From Gamarada debralockiae (Eukaryota > Ascomycota > Leotiomycetes > Helotiales > Hyphodiscaceae): a stretch of DNA of 64,000 bases. How positions within the stretch are numbered: position 1 is the first letter of the stretch; each line of letters starts with the position of its first letter. The stretch covers positions 62,001-126,000 of the forward strand of contig NXFV01000681.1 in the NCBI GenBank assembly GCA_002803225.1, given 5' to 3'. A program made the translations under genes and the position numbers. Below, piece after piece: positions 42,407 through 53,280 of the stretch. Below the pieces are notes generated by a model, which was given only the letters and a program-made list of their open reading frames with translations, made no database searches and was not told the DNA's origin.

Positions 42407-45400
42407 TCACCTCCACTTCACAGGTAGATGAGCAGCCAAAGTTTGCTCAAGCTTCATCAGCGATAAAGGCTTAGCAAGGAAGTCATCCGCACCCGCGGCT
42501 TTGAAGAGCGACTGAGCTTGACTGCCGACAACAGCCGTCAATGCAATTATTGGCCTTCGCCGCGAGATGGCGGCGCTTGCTTCCATCTGTCGAATCTCCC
42601 TCGTCGCCGTAACCCCATCCTTCTGAGGCATGGATTGATCCATGAGTATGGCATCGATGTTTGCATCATCCTTCATTAATAGATCAATGGCTTCCTGCCC
42701 GTTATCTGCGATCTGGACTTCGTATCCAAGGGATGTCAACATTCTTTTGCCGAGTTTCTGATTGATTGGGTTATCTTCGACCAAAAGGATGACGAGATTC
42801 TTCGCAGTTGATTCTTGAGCTTGTTCCTTGTCCTCCTGATCTACAATGTCGACTTTGGATGCGAATCTCACGATCCTAGGCGTCTCGAATTTTTTCGGTT
42901 CCTGGCTTGCGGCAGTGATACGTTGCGCAATCGAATGCCATATCAATGGCCTCGGCAAAGGGATGAACTGTGGTGCTGACACAATTTCCGGGGCCTGCTG
43001 CAGTGTATTCTGAGCGTCGTATGGGACAAGCACTGACCACTTGTCTTGATTGAGTAACCCTTGCAGACAGGCCGAGTTTGCTTTCAAGAATGGCAGGTCT
43101 GCCCATATATACTTCCATTCTGTGCCAGTGAGATTGTCGAGATCCTTCACCAAGACAACCTCGAACCCAAAATTCTCCCAGGCAGTCTGCAAACCTTCGA
43201 TGGCCCTCTCGTCCCCGCCATGAAAGACCGCAATCTTCGGGAGCGATTGAATGATTGGCTCATGGTTGGCAGCGCTGACTTGAACAGGTACCGAGATGGT
43301 GAAGGTGCTGCCGCTTTGTCCTGGGTCGACTTCTCCAGCTTCTGGATGCTTGCTCTCGACTGTGATATTGCCGTCCATTTTGTGTAAGAGCTGTTTGACA
43401 ATACTCAGCCCCAGGCCTGTTCCTCTCTGCGAGCCTCTCGTCTGAGCTTGCTTAAAAGGTTCGAACAACTGGGGCGAAAATGATGGAGGGACTCCAGATC
43501 CAGTGTCTTTCACTGTAGCCACAAGTCTGCCGTTCTCGATCTCGATCAGCAACAGGATATAACCAGATCTTGTGAACTTCAGGGCATTCGAAAGAAGATT
43601 CATGAGAATTCGATTGATATAGGTTTCGTCCAGGAAAATCGAATGTGGCACGTCTGGCTTTACCACGACCATCAATTCTACTTCTGCTTCGTCGTCCTTG
43701 TTTGGAAGGAGCACAAGGATTGATTCGCAGACAGTCCTTATGTCCAGAGCAACAGGCCGGCAGCTCGTTTCAGCGTCCCTTTCTAGCTTTGACCAGTCTA
43801 GTACATTATTCGTAACTAAGTGATTAGCATCCCATCTATGAAAAGGGGCGATCCAGCGTACTTAATGATAGTGTTTTCGTAGCCCTCTGAATGGCAAGAA
43901 GAAGCAATCGTCCCTCCTCTGTCAATTCTGTCTGAGAAAGTAGATCACTGTACCCCTGAAGATGATGAAGCGGAGTCCGAATCTCATGCGAAGCAGAAGC
44001 AATAAAATCGCTCCTAGCAGCCGCAGCAGCCTCCGCATTCTCCTTCTGCGCAATCGTCCTCCACAACTTTCTTCTCGTCCAAACAATCTCTGCCAATTTG
44101 TTGCGAGAAACCGTTACAGCATGTGCAAGCAACCCGTTGGCCGCAATGCATGTAGTAATTGCAATGCCAACAATGGCAGTCGCTAGAGCAGGGGGATAGC
44201 CTCTGGCTTCAGTGGGCGCAGATTTAGACCAAAAAGTCGTTGCCCGCATGCCAGTGAAATGCATGGCCGCAACTCCGGTACTAGCTACAGCGGAGAAAAG
44301 GAATTGCCGGCCTAAGTGACTCTCCATTTGAGGCATCAATATACACCCGACGACACAGACGCACCAACCAATCAATTCAGACAAGATTACCAACCAGTAA
44401 TTTAGCGTACAGTACCCGCTGGGTATAGTGAGAGCTTTAAGGCCAGCATAATGCATGGTGGTGATGGCCAGGGACCAAAAGAACCCTTTCGTGATATTTT
44501 TACGCGTGCATCCTGCATAGAGTGCTTCCCCAGTAGCAATAAAAGCATTTTTCGCGGGTGAAGTGCTTCGGTACGCAATATTCATGATGCTGCTAAGTCC
44601 GTACGAGGAAGAGCTAGAGCCAAGCAAAGAGGAAGACCGTCTTGACATTGAGTGTTCGCTGGAATCAGCGAAACCAGTAGTACTCTCCGTAGGTCCCGGG
44701 AATATGGGTTCCGGAGCTTGACCAGAAGTTCCAGGTGATAGGGCTTCCTCAGGTGGTAAAGTTGCAGATCTTCGAGCGGGGTCATTGCGGAACGCCATTT
44801 GCTCTGGGATGGAAGATCTGGGTTGGCCTTCAATATCGAATGGTGCATTCTCGTCCTCCTCGATAAGATTCCCTTGATTCAAATTGAATTGAGTCAACTC
44901 GGCGTTCTCCACAGGAGAGTACTCAGCATCTTCCTCCGAGTGTCTCAAAAGCGGTCTCGCATCATTGTCTCTTGTTTCCCTCTCTCGAATTTTCGACCCC
45001 TTCGAAGTTGGCTTCCTCCTTAGCGACCAATGTTTGCCATGCCTTTCTCTCCTAAATGATTCCCACAACAAATCCGATCCCAGTGCCGCAAACGTAAAGA
45101 GCACAGCCAAAAGAGCACTGAGCACCGTGCAAGGGACATTTATACCAATCTGTAAATCCAACTCATATGCCAACATCGCTACGAAATGTAGACTCCATAT
45201 CGAACAGAATCCAAACGTCAGGCTTCCCAGGATCGTCCAGACGAATACGGAGGAGAAGCGGAGGGATACTCTGGCTTGGCACATCCTGATCGCGTTGTCA
45301 GACTTCGGATGATGCTGTGGAACCAGGGGTTTACTTACAATTGCGTAGAGGTAAATGCTCCGAGGAGAGAGATAGCAATTGAGGCTGCAACCATGCTGTG

Positions 45401-45460
45401 GTTCCAATGCGGCTCCAGTCTCCGCAGAGTCTCCTCTGTCCCAATTGCGCCTGCCTCCAT
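42407..45460 (-). CDS. MHYT-domain hybrid histidine kinase
   Basis: Three exons (45339-45460, 43862-45285, 42407-43815) give 984 residues. The N-terminus is a multi-helix MHYT sensor with the repeated motif (WSLHFVAML, TTMHYAGLKA, AAMHFTGMRA). It is interrupted by a Ser/Glu-rich cytosolic loop. The HisKA box SASHEIRTPLHHL carries the phosphorylated His at about residue 476. The ATPase domain has NLLSNALKFT, KDTGSGVPP and GTGLGLSIV. A C-terminal receiver has ILLVEDN, the phospho-acceptor Asp in ILMDQSMPQKDG at about 905, and the conserved Lys in FLAKPLS. A degenerate receiver-like region (AVFHGGDERAIEGLQ) lies between kinase and receiver. MHYT domains are proposed to sense O2, CO or NO through bound copper. 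The signal in this fungus is unknown. Confidence 0.9.
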
Positions 45461-46079
45461 CCTTCCTTGACCCTCGTGATCCCTCTCTGATTCTAAGAGC
45501 TGGGCCAAATTGACATATCCTAAACTCCTACGATCCGTTGCCAATCTGCATTGTCGTCCGTCTCCGCTTGTTCGTACCCCGTTTTGTACTGAAACGTTCC
45601 CCTTTTCCGCGTCCCAATCTCTAGTCAATTGCCGAGAAGAATTGATTTCGATACTTTCTTGTCGAGAGTCCGAAGGGTAAAGGGAAAGTACAAGGAAAAC
45701 GCTTAGGATGAAGGAAGAAAAGTCTAACCGTGTGCAAACTGTAAAACGAACCAAGTCCTGGGCCCTCTCCCCCGGACGGAGCTGAGATGCCCCTTGCGCT
45801 CCGGCGTTTGAGTCTATCCAGGCACCAATGGGATGAACCCCATCAGTATCTCCGTGTGTAATGCCATACTGTTCTTCAGTAAAGTCGAATCTCTACAGGA
45901 AGGAAGGTATTTCGAAGGATAGGCGCACATGGTGCGCCCTAAATCGGAATTAAAGCCAGAAAAGAAAAATAGAAAGCGAAAAATGTGATCTTGGATCTAC
46001 CGCACGTGGCCGATCCTGGAAGCGCGTAAATTGATTTCCTGCGCGTCAACGCGACGTGATCTTCAACACCGCAAACACA
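45461..46079. promoter_or_regulatory. Divergent intergenic region, kinase / Rfc4
   Basis: This 620-bp stretch lies between the divergent histidine kinase and Rfc4 genes. An open minus-strand frame continues upstream of the kinase start at 45460 as far as 45754, so a longer N-terminus cannot be excluded. It contains ACGCGTCAACGCG-like sequence near 46040, resembling MluI-box (ACGCG) elements of DNA-replication genes. Confidence 0.4.
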
Positions 46080-47248
46080 ATGGCCGTCACCAAGGGCGAA
46101 GAGACTGGTGAGTCGTCGATGAGCGCGGCCAAAAAAATATTGAAACCAAATATAAATGGACCTGCAAATTATGAATTGCCATGGTAAGAGATACTTCTCC
46201 AACGGGTTGGCCAAAAAGTTAAACCGGATCAAGGGTCGAGAAATATCGCCCCGTCTTCCTGGACGATATCGTTGGGAACACCGAGACTATCGAACGATTG
46301 AAGATCATTGCGAAGGATGGAAATATGCCTCATGTCATTATCTCTGGCATGCCGGGTATTGGGAAGACGACATCTGTGCTGTGTCTTGCTAGACAGCTCC
46401 TTGGAGATGCATATAAAGAGGCCGTGTTAGAGCTCAATGCGAGTGACGAGCGAGGTCAGTGAATATCTGCAGATTTCCCTCGCACATAGCTAACATAAAC
46501 AATAGGTATCGACGTTGTACGCAATCGAATCAAAGGCTTCGCCCAAAAGAAAGTCACACTCCCCCAAGGTCGCCAAAAGCTAGTCATCCTTGACGAAGCA
46601 GACAGCATGACATCTGGCGCCCAACAAGCTCTCCGACGAACAATGGAAATCTACTCCGCAACGACTAGATTCGCATTCGCATGCAATCAATCGAACAAGA
46701 TCATCGAGCCTCTCCAATCCCGTTGCGCTATCCTTCGATACTCCCGACTGACAGATGCACAAGTGGTGAAGAGACTGCTCCAGATTATCGAGGCGGAGAA
46801 CGTGGAATACAGTGAAGATGGATTGGCTGCTCTGGTATTTAGTGCAGAGGGAGATATGCGTCAGGCTATCAATAATTTGCAGTCAACGTTTGCGGGATTC
46901 GGGTTTGTGAGCGGAGACAACGTTTTCAAAGTCGTTGATTCGCCACATCCTATTAAAGTCCAACAAATGATCAAAGCGTGTTATGAGGGCAAGGTAGATG
47001 CCGCGCTGGAGACCTTGAAGGAGCTTTGGGATCTAGGATATTCGAGCCATGATATTATCAGCACGATGTTCAGGGTGACAAAAACGATCCCGACTTTGAG
47101 TGAGCATTCGAAGCTGGAATTTATCAAGGAGATTGGCTTCACGCATATGAAGATCTTGGAGGGTGTGCAGACCTTGCTACAGCTCAGCGGATGTATTGCA
47201 CGGCTCAGCAAGCTGAATATGGATTCGAAGAAATTCATTACCAAATAA
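46080..47248 (+). CDS. RFC4: Replication factor C subunit Rfc4 (human RFC2 type)
   Basis: Three exons (46080-46183, 46234-46454, 46506-47248) give 355 residues. All RFC boxes are present: LPWVEKYRP, then [10 protein letters not shown] (Walker A, about residues 73-82), [10 protein letters not shown] (Walker B), [13 protein letters not shown] and the arginine-finger SRC in [11 protein letters not shown]. Sequences such as [24 protein letters not shown] and [11 protein letters not shown] match yeast Rfc4 rather than Rfc2, Rfc3 or Rfc5. It is part of the pentameric clamp loader that opens PCNA at primer-template junctions, and of the checkpoint and cohesion alternative loaders. The apparent donor at 46108 is not used, since reading through it gives a sensible N-terminus. 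Confidence 0.95.
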
Positions 47249-47396
47249 AGTGGCGATGAAAGCATTCTGGCGTTAGGGGATGGGTGTATGGAAGGGATTC
47301 CTGGTAGGCAGATGGCTTTCATACAGCCCAAGCTTTATGCAATTGTATACCAAATGAGTTTATCGTACAGTCATGATACAATGACACGTGAGATGC

Positions 47397-47903
47397 TCAT
47401 TTCGACTTCCCCTGCTCAGGAGCTTGCTCAAATTCCTGCTCATACCTCTCCCACACAGCTCGATCCCGCATCATACGTTTCTGCATCCGTACTCGAGCCT
47501 CATACTCCCGAATGCGATGATCAGCTTCGAGGCATGCCCCGAGGATCATTGCTTCAAACATCAGCATCCATTCCTGTCACCTCTTCCATTCACCCCAAAT
47601 AACATACCTGACATCTGGAGAAACCTGGAAAAGTTAACTCACTTCTCCCCATCTCCTAGAGCTTGGGAGACTCACACTTTAAACTGAATAGTCAACCCCC
47701 TATAAATAGGAGAAATTCCATATCCCACCCCTCCAAGAATCGCTGAATACACCCCCCACTAAAATCGTTAGCATTGACCTTCCCTCCCCATCGAAAGGAG
47801 GAAGGAGAGGAAATACTTTTGCAGCTCCAATTAAAGCTCCTCTGCCGCCTTCCCAAGCTGCACCACTGGCCTCTTCATATCTGAGACCACCGGAAGAACG
47901 CAT
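47397..47903 (-). CDS. Small conserved fungal membrane-type protein
   Basis: Four exons (47817-47903, 47676-47758, 47608-47624, 47397-47551), one of only 17 nt, join in frame to 113 residues. The spliced sequence shows a Gly-rich start (GGRGALIGAAKW), a hydrophobic stretch with small residues (SAILGGVGYGISPIY), then RGLTIQFKVFLQMSAMILGA and a charged helical tail (EADHRIREYEARVRMQKRMM). Two short helices with a basic, Arg-rich C-terminus suggest a mitochondrial inner-membrane protein similar to HIG1-type assembly factors. I do not recall a firm family name, so no symbol is given. The micro-exon is supported by perfect frame closure. Confidence 0.68.
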
Positions 47904-48288
47904 TATGGATGTTGTGGAAAGATTTCAGGGATGGAGATTAAGTCGCGTGAGAAAAGACAGGAGGATATTCGGGATGCACGTTAGCGTTTTGCCTTGCACG
48001 TGATGATCAAGTGCGTCTCTGGATTGGATCTTTGAAGGTCGGGTAACTGGGATGGGGTTTGTGCTATATCATAAGAATAGGATTGGAAGAAGTGTAGTGG
48101 TTTAGCTTTGAGTTGGAAAAGTTAGAATATATGGGATGTTGAGATACAATTTTCTGGTCATCGGAGGCAGGTGTGTTGGCGACCCTTTGAAGCCGTGCCG
48201 TAGCCATTCTAAAAGCCCTCTAAGATCGGGCAGGTATCTATTCTATGTCTAATTTACATGTATACACGTCTTGCAACGCTCGGGTTTT
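47904..48288. other. Intergenic stretch
   Basis: This is the promoter of the small membrane-type protein gene (minus) and the 3' end of the hydrolase gene. Nothing else was seen. Confidence 0.45.
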
Positions 48289-49859
48289 CTAGACGTGCCA
48301 TCTCCGACGCATAGGATTGAATCGAGGACCACTGGCATCAGTTTTCGTAGTGCCATTCATATCAGCAGGAGCGTCGACTTGAACGTCGAAAGCCATCTTG
48401 TTGAGGAAATTTACGGCTTTTCCAACATCAATAAATCATCTCAGGTCAAGGAAGGGTAGCTTACAAGGTCGAGCGTGCCATCTATGGCCGTCTATTTCAA
48501 ACCAGGCGAGATGACCTCCCATAGACTTTGAAGATTTCCGAGTCAGCAGTTGCTCAATAAGGAAGTGAGAGTGAGTTAAGCATGTCTTTACTCTAAAGAC
48601 ATACTACTTGAGACAGAATATGCTCTTAAAACTCGCAAATTTGGACAAAAGAGGAAATGGATTGCTCCGGGAAATTCATACTGTTGTACACAAGACAGCA
48701 TATGGAGTCTGCTTGACTTCCAAATAAGGCAAGGCCTCGTTCATAGCAATCTTAAGAAGGTCAATGACAGCCTGGAAAAGATGGTGGGGATTCCTTACCG
48801 GGTCATCTTTAGCATTTATGGCGAACAGCGGAATCCTGACCGCGAGTAATGAGTCGACTGATGATGCATCTCGATAATAAGCACCTTTGGAAAAAGTCAG
48901 TATTCGTCATGAAAGAGAGCATGACAGTAATCCATACCTTCCGTTGGATAACCCCATGTAGGGCCTTGCACCTCTCGGTCGAATTCGTGCAAATACTTGA
49001 CTTTCCGTATTTTCTCAAAGTCGAGATTGGGGTTTTTGGATACTTGATCATAGTGACGCTCAATCAACTTCTTCATATTCGATCCCATCGTCTTTGAGTA
49101 TACTTCTCTCCCAAGCCACGTCCTTTGCAAAGCCAAAGAGCCAGCGTCTAAATTCCATGGATTCGAACAAACCACTGCAGCCTTGAGTATGCAAGCAGCA
49201 CCTTCTTCGCCAATGTAATTCGTCAAGATGTTCGCCCCAAGTGAAAAGCCGATTCCAAACAATGGTCGATTAGGGAACTTCTTCCTTAGCCAGGAAACAG
49301 TTTGTCGACAATCCCAAGTCGCTCTAGCATTGTAGAGGACACTGCTCGTAATCTTTGACATCGCACATCCTCTCGAATTGACGACACAAGCCTCCCATTG
49401 CCCCTCCCCATCTACTCCTGTCAATGGAGCCAAAACATTTCTGAGATACATCTCATAAGAACCACCTGATAAGCCATGTAACGTGACCAACATCGGCCTA
49501 TCATCCAAAGACGCAATATTCTCAAATTCCTCTTCGCTGAAGTATGTCGTCCTAATGGGAAGAGTGTCATCGGTTCCAGAATTCGGCTTGGTAACAAAAT
49601 CGACGGCAAAGGTACCTTCATAGGCTGGGTCGTCTGCCTCGAAGATCTTGCGCTTGTAATGGATTGGAGGCCCATCGTTTTTTATGGCCGCCCAGAAGGT
49701 CTGCAAGTGACCATTGAAGAGGAAAGGGTTGAGGTGACATGGCGGTGTTGACTCTTCACAGACTTTAAGGAGATCTGTGGAGGATCCGTCTTTCGTTTTA
49801 AGAGCCAGAGGGTTGGGAGAATGTGTGAAAGAAGTCTTTGAGTAGCCGAGCCATTCCAT
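48289..49859 (-). CDS. Eht1/Eeb1-like alpha/beta hydrolase (UPF0017 family)
   Basis: Four exons (48938-49859, 48682-48884, 48465-48525, 48289-48416) give 437 residues from the ATG beginning MEWLGYSKTSF. The N-terminal NPFLFNGHLQTFW is the family signature. The oxyanion element is LVTLHGLSGGSYE. The nucleophile is Ser206 in FGIGFSLGAN. The acid is likely the Asp in FAINAKDDP and the base the His in SMGGHLAWFE, so the triad is complete after splicing. Yeast relatives Eht1, Eeb1 and Mgl2 make and hydrolyse medium-chain fatty acid ethyl esters or monoglycerides. Human ABHD1/2/3 proteins are related. It is probably membrane- or lipid-droplet-associated. An apparent 27-nt intron at 48772-48798 is too short and is kept as coding. 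Confidence 0.86.
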
Positions 49860-50244
49860 TACTGAATGGCTGAACCAGCCTGAACGGACGTGGCTTTTGT
49901 CTGAGACAGTCTTCCACGTGAAGCGCTCAACGAGAAGTTTCTCCCTCTTAGATTCTCTTTGAACGGACAAATCTGCTTCGAAATGGAGATCTAAGGACTG
50001 AGGTTCAGGGACCAGAAGGATTTTCAATTTCAACAATAATTACAAAAATCTTAAGAGAAAGACTAAGAACTTCTCGTGGTCCATATCTGCCTCGGCGCCC
50101 GTGCCCCGTCTCAAAGCTAGAGCCATTACATTAGGATCCCTGAAAGCTTAGTCATCAAATCTCTGCGCGGAAGGCTCGACTTCCCTTGTCGTTGACGTCT
50201 TTCGCCGCCGCCAGTTCAGTCGCGAAGGTCGTGAAGCAGAAACC
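49860..50244. promoter_or_regulatory. Divergent intergenic region, hydrolase / Mau2
   Basis: This is the shared upstream region of two divergent genes. The hydrolase frame stays open upstream to 50036, but the shorter start matches the family better. No further signal was identified. Confidence 0.4.
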
Positions 50245-52836
50245 ATGGCGTACCAAGGTGGAGGAGGACCGACGTCGCATAATGGCTACTGGTTTGGCCA
50301 TGATCCCCCGAATGTGAATACCTATGATAATGGTCCACAAGCTCATCGTCCTTCAGTTCCCAGCGCTCCAAATGCAAATTACTCTCAGTACCAACCCGCA
50401 ACACCTACCAGCGCTCACGGAGACCAAGGGCAATACTGGAACCAACACTCGCAGCCTCAATACGCTCAAGGGAGAGCAGCTTCACAACCTGCGGTCAACG
50501 GCTACCACCTACCAACTCCAACTCATGCTCCATCTCCTGCTCCCATTCGTTCACAACCTCCTCCCCAGACTCAGCAACCTCAACCTCAGTTCATTAGTCC
50601 CGCTCAGCTTTTTCAGCAACCTGCACAGGCACAACCTCTGCCACAATATATGTCCCCACAGCAGATCTTTCAGCCTCGGAATCCTGCATCTAATACCGTC
50701 GTAAGAATGGCGCCCGTACAGACAGCGAACGTTCAAATTGACCGACCGAACCTCCTTATATCACTCGCAGAAGAATTCTTCGATGCCGCGCATGCACTTG
50801 CGCCTTCGGTAGCCCTCTCAATGACCAAGGCGAACGTCGAACAATATGAGAAGTTGATTGCTACGGGACTGGGATGTTTAGACACCGCGTTGAGGAACGT
50901 CAGGTTGCCCCCTAGGGTAGAAGCAAACATTCGACTGCGGTATGCCGGCGTGCTCTATGAGGAGACTGAGAATTTCATGGAGGCTGAAACTGCTTTGAGT
51001 AAGGGGATTGCACTATGTGATAGGGTATGTTGCAGCATTCTCGTTATGGGACGAGTCTAACACCAGTCACAGAATCATTACTACGATATTAAATATGCAA
51101 TGCAATTTTTGCTTGCCCAGTTTATGTTCAAGAAGAATCCGAAAGCGGCTATGAAGGCTTTAGATGGCCATATTTCGGATGCAACTGCGTAAGCTGTACA
51201 CTTTCTCTTGTAATCTCTGCTAACCACTGGACTAGGTATCAACATTACTCGTGGGTATATACCTTTCGATTTCTTCGAGCATCCTATTCCTTAGAGTCTG
51301 GCAACCCCACAGATACTCATGCGGCCATTCAAAATTTGCGAGCCATAGCGCAGCTCTCGAGCCAACAGAGCGATCGTGCTATATATCTCGCAGTGTCTCT
51401 CGTGGAAGCGATGGCGCATTTGAAGACTAATGGACCAGAGTCCATGGAGCAAGCTCAGAGAGCTATTGCTGCGGCTTGGACTCACCAATTCGATGTTGGC
51501 ACGCAGATACCACAACTTACCGGCCTCGCACATATCCTAGATGTCGTCTGCAGCATCAGGCAGGGAAATCCAAAGATAATGGTCGATAAACTTAAGGATA
51601 TGCAAACTATGATGGATGGTGCTCTGAAAGACCCTACTTGGAGCGCCACGGAAGATACAGTTGCAATTCCCATTAATCGAACACGGAATAGTTCACAAGT
51701 CGTCAGCCCGGATACCAGAATGATCATCGGAATTGGTGATGATGGTCGTGATAACCTCATGATGTCGTTCCTAAGCAAGAAGGATGCTTACTCTATAACG
51801 TAAGTGTTTCATAGTCCGTTTTCCACGAGGTTTACTGATGTGACAGATACTTGCTATGCGGAATGGTGTTGATGCATAGAAACTCTACCGATCAGAAAGC
51901 TTTCAAGTATCTGGAAACGGGATTGACATCCTTGGAAGGTAAATCACATCCATTCCTGGCGGTCTTATTCTGCTGATAATTTGAACCTTAGAAAACATTC
52001 GCACATGCCGAGCTTCGTCAGGTCTTCTACCTGACTGTGTCTCGAAGGTCCAGTGGCGTGGCCAGATCTTGTGCTACTTCCACACTTACATGGCATTCTG
52101 TGCTGCAGCAGTAGCAGATTGGGTAAGTCTGGGGTCCTACCTCGACAAATTACGAACCACCGCAAAGATTCACGACGTCCCCTTGGGTGGTCCTCTAGAG
52201 TTTCTAGCCTTGTATCTCAGCGGTGTATATCACCAAGGCACTGGTGACTTGGATGCTGCTTCCCATATTTTCCAGGACACTAAGTTCGATCTGTCGCACT
52301 TCCAGAGCTCGAATATGAGCTCGGCGACTCAAGTGATGCGCGACGTCTCCCTTCTGGCCGCTCTCAACACGCTCTGGATTCTTCAACACGCAGATCGACA
52401 AGATCCCAATGTCAACACGGCGTTGATCGCGAAAATTGAGGGTGTTTGTGAACACCATCCCAACAAAGATATCCAGACGGCATTCAATCTGGTTGTGGCA
52501 ACAGTCAATGTCAACCCTCCAGCACCACTTTTTAAAATCAAGAACTATCTGAGAGCTGCGTTGTCAGGAGCCCAGACTACTGCGAACACTCAATTTCTCT
52601 GCATCACGCTGAACGTTATGTGCAATAAGTTCTTCGCCAACGTAGTAGGCGATCAAGCGGAGAAGAGTGCGATGGCCGCGTCTGTGCAAGCAAAGAAAAG
52701 TGGGAACACACTTTGGATGAGTGTGGCGGACGGGATGCTAGCACAGTGTTATGATGTTAACGGAAAGAAAGAAGAGGCTTCGAAAACGTTTGAGCATGCG
52801 CAGAGATTGGCTCAAAAGGCGTTACCGGAATCCTGA
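50245..52836 (+). CDS. Cohesin loading factor Mau2/Scc4/Ssl3-like
   Basis: Five exons (50245-51024, 51073-51188, 51236-51799, 51847-51938, 51992-52836) give 798 residues. The first about 165 residues are a low-complexity Gln/Pro-rich tail (for example QPPPQTQQPQPQF). The rest is an all-helical TPR-like superhelix, with segments typical of Mau2/Scc4 (LLISLAEEFFDAAHAL, RVEANIRLRYAGVLYEETEN, EAETALSKGIALCDR, NKFFANVVGDQAEKSA). The partner is Scc2/Mis4/NIPBL, and together they load cohesin on chromatin. Mau2 also recruits the complex to its chromosomal sites. The frame closes through all introns. Confidence 0.9.
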
Positions 52837-53280
52837 GACCATTCTGGCATGTTGGCTTTATATTGGAGTTTGTACAATGGCGCAAGAGGGTAGGCAGGGC
52901 TGAGAATGGCATGGCATGGCAGAAAGGTTTGGGAGTTATTGGCATCTGGCTTGGCGCAAAATATACCCATTTGCTTTTTGGCTTCTCTACATAAGGGGGA
53001 GCTTGTAGGATTAGAATCTTGCTCAAAATGTTCCTCATATGAAGTCAGTTAAATCAACATAATTCAAGAATATCCAGCCGTTTTAATTGGAATAAAGGAC
53101 TCTTGTTCGTTCTAACATTTTAGCGATTGAACAGGGGGCACTTCAGAACGTTGCCCCTATTTTGACACTTCGGTAGCCTTCCGAGAATCCCTGTCTCCGA
53201 AGGCGCTAGAAGGCATCCTCAGAAAAAAAGTTCAAGAGCTTCCTCTGTATGTATTTGAACAATCGACACTCAACCTCTCC
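52837..53280. other. Intergenic stretch
   Basis: This is the 3' region of the cohesin loader gene and the promoter of the Pet127-like gene. A direct GGCAT repeat (AATGGCATGGCATGGCAG) lies near 52905-52922. No other feature was seen. Confidence 0.45.

Noticed and set aside
48772..48798. 27-nt intron in the Eht1-like gene
   Set aside because: It has GT and AG ends, but 27 nt is too short for a fungal intron and the stretch is in frame without stops, so it is kept as coding.
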